Shown: positions 1 through 7,080, counted from the stretch's first letter. The stretch is 64,000 nucleotides of DNA from Novosphingobium sp. Chol11 (GCF_900218065.1 NZ_OBMU01000001.1:1930857-1994856), one strand, 5' to 3'. The notes: a model not told the origin generated them from the sequence alone. Translations and numbers: made by a program.

Positions 1-62
1 CGCAGACTGCTCAGATCATCCGACACAAACCGCTTGCCGACGGGGCGGGCCATACGTTTTCC

Positions 63-454
63 CCGTCGCACCGTGCTAGCTGACGCGCATGCAGGTGGAA
101 TCGATCATCACCAGTTCGCCGTTGAAGCCAGCGGAAACCGCTGCCAACAGACGGTCCCACACACCGGCTTTTCGCCAACGAACGAACCGGTTGTAGCAGG
201 TCGTAGATGGACCATAACGCTCTGAGATCTCGGCCCAAGGCGCACCGGAACGGAAGCGCCAGAGAATTCCATTTAGCACGCGCCGATCATCTACCCGCGG
301 AACACCGCGGGGCTTGTTGGGCAGCAACGGCTCGATGATCAGCCATTCCTTGTCCGTCAGTTCATACCGCCGCCGCGCCATACGCCCTCCATTCTCAAAG
401 AGCGCCTGAATCATGCGAAGGCCGACAGCTCAACTCAATTTATGAGTTCGCGCC
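63..454 (-). mobile_element. IS5-family element, truncated copy
   Basis: From about 63 the sequence matches, with scattered substitutions, the complete copy at 459-1304 (compare 64-414 with 912-1264). It includes the outer end ATGAGTTCGCGCC at 442-454. Everything downstream of codon 'MRV' of the first reading frame is missing: similarity stops near 62, exactly where the complete copy carries its frameshift run. The second reading frame and the other inverted repeat are therefore absent, and the copy cannot move by itself. Bases 1-62 are unrelated to the element. The truncation could come from a deletion or from recombination at the island's left part. Confidence 0.75.
76..381 (-). pseudogene. 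Truncated IS5-family transposase, first reading frame
   Basis: Encodes the N-terminal part of an IS5-type transposase beginning MARRRYELTDKEW, then the insertion-element domain (LLPNKPRGVPRVDDRRVLNG) and the first DDE aspartate in VMIDSTCMRV, after which it stops. The start at 381 is preferred over the ATG at 414 because GGAGGG lies a few bases upstream on the minus strand. The second and third catalytic residues, which the intact neighbour supplies in its second frame, are missing. It is a non-functional remnant. Confidence 0.7.
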
Positions 455-470
455 CTAGGGCGCGGACTCA

Positions 471-884
471 TTACGCGTTGCACCACAGGCGTGTGCAGAT
501 AAGCTTGATGGCGGCGAGATAGTTGGCAGCGTTCTTGTCGTATCGGGTGGCGATGCCGCGGAACTGCTTGATCCGATTGAAGAAGCGCTCAACGAGGTTG
601 CGCTGGCGGTAAAGCCAGGAGGAGAAACCGAAGCGCTGCTTACGGTTGGATCGATTGGGGATGTTGGCCCAGATGTTTCTGGCCGCCGCAGCCTCGCGGA
701 TGGGGACGCTGTCATACCCCTTGTCGCCGAGCAGGGTGGCGCCTTCGGGAATGGCCTCGATCAGCGCTTCAGCTTCACAGGAATCGTGAACCTGCCCACC
801 TGTCAGTCTCAGGCGGACAGGACGTCCATCAGCGTCGACAAGAGCGTGGAGCTTGGTCGTAAGACCGCCCCGGGAACGTCCCAT
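471..884 (-). CDS. IS5-family transposase, second frame (OrfB, DDE domain)
   Basis: Carries the C-terminal half of the transposase. MGRSRGGLTTKLHALVDADG is followed by LLGDKGYDS with the second catalytic aspartate, and by LVERFFNRIKQFRGIATRYDK with the catalytic glutamate in the usual Y-(2)-R-(3)-E-(6)-R-like context. It overlaps the first frame by 76 bases and lies in the -1 register relative to it, so it is probably expressed as a fusion of about 252 residues rather than from its own start. It is intact and could also act in trans on the truncated neighbour's one remaining end. Confidence 0.8.
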   Translation of the reverse strand: MGRSRGGLTTKLHALVDADGRPVRLRLTGGQVHDSCEAEALIEAIPEGATLLGDKGYDSVPIREAAAARNIWANIPNRSNRKQRFGFSSWLYRQRNLVERFFNRIKQFRGIATRYDKNAANYLAAIKLICTRLWCNA

Positions 885-1228
885 GCCATGATCTCCAGAT
901 CCCCCTTTTTACCGGTCGCACCGTGCTGGTGGACGCGCATGCAGGTGGAATCGATCATTACCAACTCGCCATTAAAACCGGCAGAAACCGCCGCCAACAG
1001 CCGGTCCCACACCCCCGCTTTCCGCCAGCGGACGAACCGGTTGTAGCAGGTCGTCGATGGCCCATATCGTTCCGGGATCTCCGCCCACGGCGCGCCGGAA
1101 CGGAAGCGCCAGAGAATTCCGTTGAGCACCCGCCGGTCATCTACCCGGGGAACGCCACGCGGCTTGTTGGGCAGCAACGGCTCAATGATCAGCCATTCCT
1201 TGTCAGTCAGTTCATACCGCCGCCGCAT
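809..1228 (-). CDS. IS5-family transposase, first frame (OrfA)
   Basis: Starts MRRRYELTDKEW; this ATG is favoured over an upstream GTG at 1264 because GGAGGG precedes it. It contains the N-terminal DNA-binding/insertion-element region and the first catalytic aspartate in VMIDSTCMRVHQH. Near its end it reads through a run of five A then five G (901-910 on the top strand as C5T5), a plausible site for -1 ribosomal slippage into the second frame. Without slippage the product is catalytically incomplete. Ordinary IS annotation; function is well supported by family. Confidence 0.8.
   Translation of the reverse strand: MRRRYELTDKEWLIIEPLLPNKPRGVPRVDDRRVLNGILWRFRSGAPWAEIPERYGPSTTCYNRFVRWRKAGVWDRLLAAVSAGFNGELVMIDSTCMRVHQHGATGKKGDLEIMAWDVPGAVLRPSSTLLSTLMDVLSA
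901..910 (-). promoter_or_regulatory. Putative -1 frameshift run A5G5
   Basis: On the minus strand AAAAAGGGGG lies inside the overlap of the two transposase frames, upstream of the second frame's first ATG. A homopolymer pair of this kind lets both tRNAs re-pair after a one-base slip, which would fuse the frames. The truncated copy ends just before this run. Inferred from position and register only. Confidence 0.45.
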
Positions 1229-1308
1229 CCTACGCCCTCCATTCCCGAAGAGCGCCTGAATCACGCAAAGGCCGAAAGCTCAACTCAATTTATGAGTTCG
1301 TGCCCTAG

Positions 1309-1858
1309 TTCCTGGGTCTCATTTGAGGTAGGGATAGCATTCTCGGCGCGTGATGGTTTGTCTATTTGGGGCGATCACAGCGCTCTTCTCCCGCCGAGTT
1401 GTAGCGCATTGGCCCAGTTCCTGAAGCAGGCGGCCCTCCACTTTTTTGCCTATGCGCCCATGGTGTCGCGGACGCTGGACGCACTCAACCATGCAGTGGC
1501 TATGCCCTCATCGAACGGGTCAAAGCCCGACCCACCGGCCATCTACCTGGAAGCTTCAAACCCTTCCTCGCGAAGAAGAAATATCGCTAGAATGACTGCG
1601 GAGGTTGGGCCTTCACCTGCGTGATTGAAGTCTGGTTAACGACAGGCGGGCGGATTACAATTTATATGGCTCTGCGGTAGTCCAGCACGCTTACCAAAGT
1701 CCGCTGAGACAATCCACTCACCGCCCGGAATTTTCCGACGCTCACCGCCTTGACATAGCGAAGGTCTCGCTACGCTATAACAATAAGCTACGCGGCTACC
1801 GGCCCCGCAGCTCCTTGGCAAACCTGGAAAGCGGGATGGTTGCGGTACACCGACTACT
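1309..1858. other. About 550 bases without a recognisable gene
   Basis: Between the insertion sequence and the toxin-antitoxin pair I find no reading frame with a start, ribosome site and family resemblance. Around 1410-1600 there are protein-like stretches in two different plus-strand frames, including IERVKARPTGHLPGS and a stop at 1588. They may be decayed transposase or other mobile-gene debris, but I cannot assign them. The base composition is more mixed than in the core genome to the right, as expected of island DNA. Confidence 0.5.
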
Positions 1859-1872
1859 TAGCTATATAGTTA
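1859..1872 (+). promoter_or_regulatory. Dyad operator candidate upstream of toxin-antitoxin genes
   Basis: TAGCTATATAGTTA is a near-perfect inverted repeat (six of seven pairs) lying 13 bases before the antitoxin ATG and overlapping an A/T-rich -10-like sequence. Phd/YefM-type antitoxins, alone or with toxin, usually repress their own operon by binding such dyads. The AGGAGG ribosome site at 1876-1881 follows immediately. Role inferred from position. Confidence 0.5.
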
Positions 1873-1885
1873 GCCAGGAGGTGCT

Positions 1886-2119
1886 ATGGCCCAGTTTTCA
1901 GTCCACGATGCGAAGACCAATTTGTCCAGGCTGATCGCTGAGGCGCTTGCCGGTGGCGAGGTCGTCATTGCGCGGGGCAATGTGCCGGTCGTGCGGCTTG
2001 TCCCGCTTGTGCCCCGCGGTAAGCGGCGCTTCGGCGCTCTGAAGGGAAAAATCTCCATCGATGACCGATTTGCCGACCCTCTTCCTGAGGAGGAACTCGG
2101 CGGCTGGAACTTGGTGTGA
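1886..2119 (+). CDS. Phd/YefM-family antitoxin
   Basis: A 77-residue protein beginning MAQFSVHDAKTNLSRLI, the typical N-terminal dimerisation and DNA-binding fold of Phd/YefM antitoxins, with GGEVVIARGNVPVVRLVP completing the fold and a charged C-terminal tail (residues about 50-77) that would wrap the toxin. AGGAGG sits five bases before the ATG. Its stop overlaps the start of the PIN toxin (GTGA, 4 bases), so the two are translationally coupled in antitoxin-first order. It probably neutralises the neighbouring ribonuclease and represses the operon. Such pairs are commonly called VapBC by toxin, although this antitoxin is Phd-like rather than AbrB-like. Confidence 0.88.
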   Translation: MAQFSVHDAKTNLSRLIAEALAGGEVVIARGNVPVVRLVPLVPRGKRRFGALKGKISIDDRFADPLPEEELGGWNLV

Positions 2120-2502
2120 GGCTGCTGCTCGACACGCATGCGTTAATCTGGTGGCTGGCCGGTGACCCGGCATTAAGCCGCCATGCCTGTGACACCATAA
2201 GCAATGAGGCAAACAGCGTCGCCGTCAGCGCTGCGTCGGCCATGGAAGTCACTACCAAGTTCCGTATCGGTAAGCTCCCCGATGCCGCGTTGCTGGCGCA
2301 GGACTTTGAAGCCATTATTGCCGAGCAAGGCTTCGACGCGTTGCCGATTACCGTTCATCACGCTCGCCTCGCGGGCGAGATGAACATCGCCCATAAGGAC
2401 CCTTTCGACCGGCTGTTAATCGCTCAGGCGCAAGCCGAAGATATGACGCTGGTCTCTAACGAGGCGCTCTTCGATGGCTTTGCGGTGAAACGTCTCTGGT
2501 AA
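2116..2502 (+). CDS. vapC: PIN-domain ribonuclease toxin, VapC family
   Basis: A 128-residue PIN domain. Conserved acidic residues are visible: Asp6 in LLLDTHALIWW, Glu44 in SAMEV, and Asp95/Asp98 in HKDPFDRLLIAQA; these chelate the metal for RNA cleavage in VapC toxins. The C-terminus LVSNEALFDGF is typical of the subfamily paired with Phd-type antitoxins. It starts at a GTG that overlaps the antitoxin stop. As a family these toxins cleave tRNA or rRNA and halt translation when the labile antitoxin is lost. Here the pair sits on mobile DNA between insertion sequences, which fits a stabilising role for the island. Length and motifs look intact. Confidence 0.9.
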   Translation: MRLLLDTHALIWWLAGDPALSRHACDTISNEANSVAVSAASAMEVTTKFRIGKLPDAALLAQDFEAIIAEQGFDALPITVHHARLAGEMNIAHKDPFDRLLIAQAQAEDMTLVSNEALFDGFAVKRLW

Positions 2503-2739
2503 GGCGAACACTCCCGGGAGATGATGGGCCCTTGCAGCCTCACGGCTACCGGTCCACTGCGCATCTGCCAGGGACAAAGACCCTCAGCACTGCCTCCTGC
2601 CCGCCGTCAGCACCCTCAAGCCAAGGCTTCGTTTCGAGACATCGGCGTTCGCCTTCTTGGACCTTCTGCACCAGAGATCTCGGACTCCCAAAACTCTGAC
2701 ATCTCAGTTGATTTTCCTGGAGAGAACGCCTGTTTCCCG

Positions 2740-3129
2740 CCGCCTTGACATCGAAAGGTGCTGGTGCGTTGGCTCGATCTGGGATCGCCTCCACGCCACG
2801 CTCATCGACCGGAGGCTTTCGCTAAAAATCCCGCTCCACCAGCAATTGGCCGATCTTGGCGTGCAGCTTCTCGATTTCCGCCTCGATGGCAGCCTTGGCC
2901 GTCTGATCGCCACTATCGAACAGGCTGGCCATCCCATCCATCGCCTGGCGCTTCCATGTCCCGAACATTGTGTGATGAATGCCGTGCTTCGCAGCCAATT
3001 CGGCTAAGGTCAGTTCTCCCCGAATAGCTTCCATCGCCACCTTAGCCTTGAACTCCGCGCTGTAGCGCTTTCTTGTCGTTTTCATTTCCGTCCATCCCTC
3101 AGGTCGGGATGAGCTTATCACCCTGTCCA
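2740..3129 (-). mobile_element. IS3-family element remnant
   Basis: Contains an intact-looking OrfA, the first roughly 22 codons of OrfB (MSVAWRRSQIEPTHQHLSMS, from 2805 downwards) and a candidate outer end TGGACAGGGTGATAAGC reading leftward from 3129. OrfB, which holds the integrase catalytic core, breaks off near 2740, and I see no second end. The 237 bases between the toxin gene and this point contain nothing I recognise. The remnant is immobile. Confidence 0.65.
2822..3085 (-). pseudogene. IS3-family transposase OrfA (orphaned)
   Basis: An 87-residue protein, MKTTRKRYSAEFKAKVAMEA..., with the helix-turn-helix of IS3-family OrfA (LTLAELAAKHGIHHTMFGTW) and a C-terminal leucine-zipper-like coiled coil (AAIEAEIEKLHAKIGQLLVE). 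I start it at the ATG at 3085, since upstream codons run out of the element. The stop follows ERDF in a run of five T; related elements continue with LAKAS, so one T may have been lost here or the run is the slippage site. Its OrfB partner is truncated, so it has no transposition function. Confidence 0.7.
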
Positions 3130-3361
3130 AAAATTCCGGCATCACCTCAATACGCTTGGCTCTCCTGGAAAAGATCACATGTTCTCCGTCCGCGCCCATA
3201 GCATTATAAGTGAGCGCTTCCACCAGATCGTGTCCCACTAAGGCGCTCATATTTTATAATTGATCTTGAACTACAGATGGCATTGGTAATCGTTTTCGCA
3301 TCCCGCTATGCGTTCTCGCATGAGCGAGGGTATAAGTGACCATCGGGCTCTGTTGGGCCAT

Positions 3362-3430
3362 ATGTGGCTGCGGGCGGCGTTCGCACCGCAATGTCCGCCG
3401 CCCTATACTGAAAGCTATCTCGTCCGGGTG
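3362..3430 (+). pseudogene. Detached N-terminus of the Fic protein
   Basis: In the frame one base ahead of the Fic reading frame, codons from 3362 read MWLRAAF...PPPYTESYLV. That is the kind of N-terminus this Fic subfamily carries just before a GARRTE-like segment, and the downstream Fic frame supplies GARRTEAIAGRIVEFY from about 3430. The Fic frame itself is closed by a TGA at 3409-3411. A single-base deletion in GTCCGGG around 3424-3432 would explain both. Based on my memory of family sequence patterns, not on an alignment. Confidence 0.4.
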
Positions 3431-3513
3431 CGCGGCGCACCGAAGCGATCGCTGGGCGCATCGTCGAATTCTACCCGCGCTCCTATGCTACCGGTGACGA
3501 TGTCGTCGCCAAC

Positions 3514-4830
3514 TTGCGCTTTGCCCTGCGATATGAACCTCTCGATCTGGGCGTGCTGGCCGCGGTTTTCGCCGCCATGGACACGGAAGTCGTCGCGGCA
3601 TGGGTACGCGCCGAACCAAGCGGCAGCTATGCCCGCCGCGCCTGGTTCTTCTGTGAGTATCTGACCGGCGAACGGCTCGACGTACCGGATGCCGCCGCCG
3701 GCAACTATGTCGAGGCGCTCGATTCGCACAAACATGTCGCCGGGGCGCGGCGGAACTCGTCACGGCACCGCGTCGTCGACAATCTGCTCGGCACGCCGGA
3801 CCTGTGTCCTACGGTTCGTCGCACAGCGAAGCTGGAAGAGCAGATCGGGGTTCATATAGATGCCGAAGCACGCGCGATCATCGAGCGTTACGACCCGGCG
3901 GTGCTCGCCCGCGCGGTCCGATATCTTTTCACCAAGGAGACGCGCTCGTCCTTCGCGATTGAGGGTGAGGCGCCCAGCCCGGATCGGACCGAACGGTTCG
4001 TCGCGGCGCTGCGCTCAGCCTCCAGCTTCGACACGGGCGACAAAGACGCAATGGTGCGGCTGCAGAATTCAATCGTCGATCGCCGCTATGCCGCTACCGA
4101 CTGGCGCAACTTCCAGAATTTCGTCGGCGAGACGACCATGGATTTCCGCGAGGAGATACATTTTATCTGCCCTCGGCCCGAGGACGTCCCCTCGTTGATG
4201 ACCGGCTGGATGGCGCTGACGGCACGGATGCTCACCGACAGCATCGAACCTGTCGTGGCGGCGGCGGTCGCGGCCTTCGCCTTCGTCTTCATCCACCCGT
4301 TTGAGGACGGCAACGGCCGCATCCACCGCTTCATCGTCCACCATGTGCTGAGCAAGACCGGTTTCAGCCCGGACACCATGATCTTCCCGGTGTCGGCTGC
4401 GATCGTCCGTGATCAACGCAGCTATGATGCGGTGCTGGAGAACTTCTCCCGGCCCCTGTTCAGCGCGATCGAATGGGGCTGGACCACCGACCGCGAGATC
4501 GAGGTCCGCAACGATACCGCGCGGCTCTATCGCTTCTTCGACGCCACTCCGGTCGCCGAGTACCTCTATGACCGCGTGGTCGATACCGTCCGCACGGACT
4601 TACGCGAGGAACTGGGCTTCCTGACGGTGTTCGACCGCGCAATGGAAGGAGTGCGCGCAATTGTCGATATGCCGGACCGCCGCGCCGCGTTGCTGATCCG
4701 CCTGATGCTTCAGAATGGTGGACGGCTTTCCAACAGCGAACGCGATCGCTTCAACGAACTGACCGATGCCGAGATCGCCGCGATGGAGCAGGCGGTACAG
4801 CAAGCGCTGGCCACGTCGCTTGACGTGTGA
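3514..4830 (+). CDS. Fic-domain protein (AMPylase-like), class II
   Basis: The 438-residue frame opens at a TTG. The Fic core motif HPFEDGNGRIHR starts at residue 261, with all active-site residues (His, Asp/Glu, GNGR, Arg) present, so nucleotidyl transfer is chemically possible. An inhibitory motif S-x-x-x-E-G (Ser146, Glu150, Gly151 in SSFAIEGE) lies N-terminal to the core, which defines class II Fic proteins held off by their own glutamate. N-terminal (residues 1-130) and C-terminal (320-438) regions resemble those of stand-alone bacterial Fic proteins; there is no partner antitoxin gene next to it. The start is suspicious: similarity continues upstream of the TTG to a stop at 3409, and then in another frame. 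Target protein unknown. Confidence 0.85.
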   Translation: MRFALRYEPLDLGVLAAVFAAMDTEVVAAWVRAEPSGSYARRAWFFCEYLTGERLDVPDAAAGNYVEALDSHKHVAGARRNSSRHRVVDNLLGTPDLCPTVRRTAKLEEQIGVHIDAEARAIIERYDPAVLARAVRYLFTKETRSSFAIEGEAPSPDRTERFVAALRSASSFDTGDKDAMVRLQNSIVDRRYAATDWRNFQNFVGETTMDFREEIHFICPRPEDVPSLMTGWMALTARMLTDSIEPVVAAAVAAFAFVFIHPFEDGNGRIHRFIVHHVLSKTGFSPDTMIFPVSAAIVRDQRSYDAVLENFSRPLFSAIEWGWTTDREIEVRNDTARLYRFFDATPVAEYLYDRVVDTVRTDLREELGFLTVFDRAMEGVRAIVDMPDRRAALLIRLMLQNGGRLSNSERDRFNELTDAEIAAMEQAVQQALATSLDV

Positions 4831-5183
4831 GATCGATTATCGATCTGTGAAAATAATTAGATATCAGGCAGCCGATCGAGATTTGGTTACATGGAAGCTG
4901 TAAGCCTTTAAAGCTGCTGCTCCAAGCTGCAGGGGCGCCGGTCTCGCGCCGGTCAAGCAGCGGATCGATCCACCCGCCACTTGGGTGACGTCATTTGAGC
5001 GGGGTCTGCCTGCCTGGGCCGCCAAGCGACCATATTCATGCGCCCTGCCAATTGATTATTCCCGGCAACAATGCGACTCTCCACTAAGGAGGCAATTTCG
5101 ATGACCCAATTGGGCAAGTACTGGGCAAACGTCCCCGCAGACTTTGTTAACCGCAAGGAAAACGGGCCTGAAATGGTAACTAA
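4831..5183. other. Non-coding stretch at the island end
   Basis: No convincing gene. It begins with a perfect 15-base palindrome GATCGATTATCGATC (4831-4845) directly after the Fic stop, too short and without a T-run to be a clear terminator. A small frame from ATG 5101 (or 5071) has a good AAGGAGG eight bases upstream, but it runs through the tRNA fragment and has no recognisable product. No integrase gene is visible here, though one is often next to such a junction. Confidence 0.45.
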
Positions 5184-5236
5184 CCCCTGTGTTGACATCG
5201 CAGGGGTCGCAAGTTCAATCCTTGCCACGCCCACCA
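5184..5236 (+). other. 3' half of tRNA-Val(GAC): probable attachment site
   Basis: CCCCTGTG (5184-5191), loop TTGACAT with GAC at 5194-5196, then CGCAGGGG form an anticodon stem-loop. GCAAG-TTCAATC-CTTGC (5209-5225) is a T arm, and CACGCCC-A-CCA (5226-5236) is the 3' acceptor strand with encoded CCA. The matching 5' acceptor strand (GGGCGTG) and D arm are absent upstream, so this is a tRNA 3' fragment, not a gene. Integrases that use tRNA genes leave exactly this duplicate of the 3' half at one end of the inserted element, with the crossover often in the anticodon loop. The intact tRNA gene would lie at the other end of the island, left of the window. Confidence 0.7.
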
Positions 5237-5239
5237 TCG

Positions 5240-5273
5240 AAATCCCGTGAAACCAACGATTTTGCGGGTTTTT
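5240..5273 (+). terminator. Weak terminator-like hairpin after the tRNA fragment
   Basis: CCCG at 5244-5247 can pair with CGGG at 5265-5268, followed by TTTTTGTTT. The loop is long and the stem short. It could be the old terminator of the tRNA gene carried along with the attachment site. Confidence 0.3.
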
Positions 5274-5358
5274 GTTTACCTGGAGGCAGCGACCAGCCCT
5301 GCCGTGCCCACGACTACTCTGGGCGGTCCTGAAGTCAGGTTGTCGTCATGAGGCGGAA

Positions 5359-5928
5359 CTAGGGCTCTGACCTCCGGTCCTGCTGCTCAATCTCATCCAG
5401 GACGGCCTCCGGCGCTACGTCTCGAGCAATGTCGTCCAGCACCGGATCGCCGGCTTTTCTGATTCCCAGATGCTGTGCCAATTCCAGGTTCAGCTGCACG
5501 AGCTTGGTGATCTCATGCTCAGCCAACAGGCTGATCTGAAGATCGAGGTCAGCTCTTTTGTCCGCCGCAGCTGCTGCTCGGTTCTGGCTGATCAATACAA
5601 ATGTCGACAGGAATATGGCTTCGACCGATGCCCAGGTCGCGAGAATGACGAAGGTCGGGTCGAATGGCTTCACGCCAGGAATCACGCCCAGGTTTATCGC
5701 CACCCATGCGCCGAACAGCAGCATGTGGAGGTATACGAAGCGCATGCTGCCGGTGAATCGCGTTATCGCTTCAGCAGCCTTTTCCTGGATGCTCGCTCTT
5801 TGCTCTTCGCCGCGGCGGCGCGCTTCCAGGGCGGCGATGTTCCGCTTCAATGCTTCGGAAAGATTGGGTGGCTGAGGCGGCGGAACTGTCACCGCTGCTT
5901 CCGGCTCGCGCCCCGGAGGATTGCTCAT
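5359..5928 (-). CDS. DUF1003 membrane protein
   Basis: A 189-residue protein with a hydrophilic, proline-rich N-terminus, the segment ITRFTGSMRFVYLHMLLFG leading into a first membrane span (about residues 60-80), a second span around PTFVILATWASVEAIFLSTFVL, then RAAAAADKRADLDLQISLLAEHEIT, the charged C-terminal signature of DUF1003 proteins. The function of the family is unknown. I start at the ATG at 5928, which has GGGAGG eight bases upstream, rather than the GTG at 5934 that sits on top of the ribosome site. It lies 33 bases after the topoisomerase IB stop and is likely co-transcribed with it. Confidence 0.85.
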   Translation of the reverse strand: MSNPPGREPEAAVTVPPPQPPNLSEALKRNIAALEARRRGEEQRASIQEKAAEAITRFTGSMRFVYLHMLLFGAWVAINLGVIPGVKPFDPTFVILATWASVEAIFLSTFVLISQNRAAAAADKRADLDLQISLLAEHEITKLVQLNLELAQHLGIRKAGDPVLDDIARDVAPEAVLDEIEQQDRRSEP

Positions 5929-5961
5929 AGTCACTACCTCCCAGGAGCGAGCCTGTTCACC

Positions 5962-7080
5962 TCAGGCTCTCCCCTCTCCATCCTTTGGTGAGAGTTTGCG
6001 CTGGAGAAACGAGAGAACCAGGGTCTCTTCGGGTGAAAGCTGTGTCAGGTCTCCGCGCAATTCTTTCTCTACCTCCTCCCGCGCCTCCAGGATCAGGGCG
6101 TCGTTCAGATAACTGTCGAATATCTCCGGATGGATGTAGCATTTTCGGCAGACCGTCGGCGTGTTGCCGAGCCGAGCCGCCACCGTCTCGATGGCGGCCC
6201 GAATGTTTCGCTTTGCCGCCGCCTGGCTGTCGACCTTCTCAAGTTCAGCAAGCGCCAGCGCTGCGAGCACCGTGCCGCTCCACGTCCGGAAATCCTTGGC
6301 GGTGACGTCGCGCCCGGAGATTTCCTTCAAATAGCCATTTATATCGCCGGAGGTCACCTCCCGCTGCTCGCCCGCATCATCGATATATTGAAAAAGGTGC
6401 TGACCTGGCAGGTCCTGGCTGTTCTTGACGATCTTCGCGATACGACGGTCGCGCAGGGTCAGCCGCCATTGCTTCCCACTCTTGCCCTTGAACCGGAAAC
6501 GCATTTCAGATCCATTCACATCGACATGCCGATCGCGCAACGTCGTCAGTCCATAACTCTTGTTCTGTTTGGCATAATCAGCATTTCCTACGCGGATCAT
6601 TGTTGTCTCAAGCAGGCGGACGACAGCGGCGAGGACTTTCTCGCGTGGCATGCCTCTCAAACTCAGATGCTCTTCCACCTTAGCTCTGATCCTGGGCAGG
6701 GCAGCGGCAAATTCCAGCAAATGCTCATATTTGGTGCTGTCACGAATTTCGCGGAATTTTTGATGATAGCGATATTGTTTACGGCCTTTAGCATCCCTGC
6801 CCGTCGCCTGAAGGTGACCATTGGCGTCCGCGCATATCCAGACGTCGGTGTAGGCTGGCGGAATAGCAAGCTTGCGAATGCGCGCGAGGGTTTCCGCATC
6901 GCGAACCGCACTTCCATCCGCCCGGCGATATTGGAACCCCTTCCCTCGTTTGATCCGCCTGACGCCCTCTTCTTCATCGCTTGTGTAAACGAGCCCAGCC
7001 ACTTCCGCAGCTTCTCGCGCGTCCACAATCGCGCCATTTTCGTTGTCATCGGGGACGATCGGCGAGGTTTCAAGGTTCAT
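5962..7080 (-). CDS. DNA topoisomerase IB (poxvirus-like)
   Basis: A 372-residue type IB topoisomerase of the bacterial/poxviral kind, which relaxes supercoils through a 3'-phosphotyrosyl nick. The nucleophile is Tyr315 in VCRKCYIHPEIF (most relatives have SY; here CY). Other active-site elements are visible: Arg163 in TTMIRVGN, the KGKSGK loop (about 198-203) and the second Arg in KDFRTWSGT (about 265). An N-terminal domain (residues 1-110) binds the DNA from the other side. I chose the ATG at 7080; an in-frame TTG at 7119 lacks support. It is followed by the DUF1003 gene on the same strand and is divergent from the PfpI-family gene. Confidence 0.93.
   Translation of the reverse strand: MNLETSPIVPDDNENGAIVDAREAAEVAGLVYTSDEEEGVRRIKRGKGFQYRRADGSAVRDAETLARIRKLAIPPAYTDVWICADANGHLQATGRDAKGRKQYRYHQKFREIRDSTKYEHLLEFAAALPRIRAKVEEHLSLRGMPREKVLAAVVRLLETTMIRVGNADYAKQNKSYGLTTLRDRHVDVNGSEMRFRFKGKSGKQWRLTLRDRRIAKIVKNSQDLPGQHLFQYIDDAGEQREVTSGDINGYLKEISGRDVTAKDFRTWSGTVLAALALAELEKVDSQAAAKRNIRAAIETVAARLGNTPTVCRKCYIHPEIFDSYLNDALILEAREEVEKELRGDLTQLSPEETLVLSFLQRKLSPKDGEGRA

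Larger units (their letters stand above)
459..1304 (-). mobile_element. Complete IS5-family insertion sequence (IS427-like)
   Basis: The element is about 846 bp, bounded by imperfect inverted repeats: GGCGCGGACTCAT at the left and ATGAGTTCGTGCC at the right. The tetranucleotide CTAG flanks both sides (455-458 and 1305-1308), which fits a target duplication. It carries two overlapping frames on the minus strand joined by a -1 shift, the arrangement known for the IS427 group of IS5. The left CTAG is also the outer boundary of the truncated copy, so the two elements abut. Family assignment comes from the protein motifs and ends; the exact IS name would need an ISfinder comparison. Confidence 0.85.

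Noticed and set aside
1..53. Minus-strand frame MARPVGKRFVSDDLSSL leaving the window on the left
   Set aside because: Only 17 codons are visible and there is no clear ribosome site; it could be the start of a gene interrupted by the IS but cannot be supported.
923..1624. 233-codon plus-strand frame across the IS and its flank
   Set aside because: Its first half is the antisense of the transposase, and it spans the IS boundary; no family resemblance.
3130..3250. Minus-strand codons upstream of the IS3 OrfA (MSALVGHDLVEALTYN...)
   Set aside because: Lies outside the element's end and has no ribosome site; possibly the remnant of a gene hit by the IS, but not recognisable.
4953..5237. 94-codon minus-strand frame beginning MVGVARIELATPAMSTQ
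   Set aside because: It starts as the antisense of the tRNA fragment; this peptide is a familiar artefact of annotating across tRNA 3' ends.
5071..5250. Small plus-strand frame MTQLGKYWANVPADF... with AAGGAGG upstream
   Set aside because: Good ribosome site, but the last third is the tRNA fragment and the rest matches nothing I know; probably chance.
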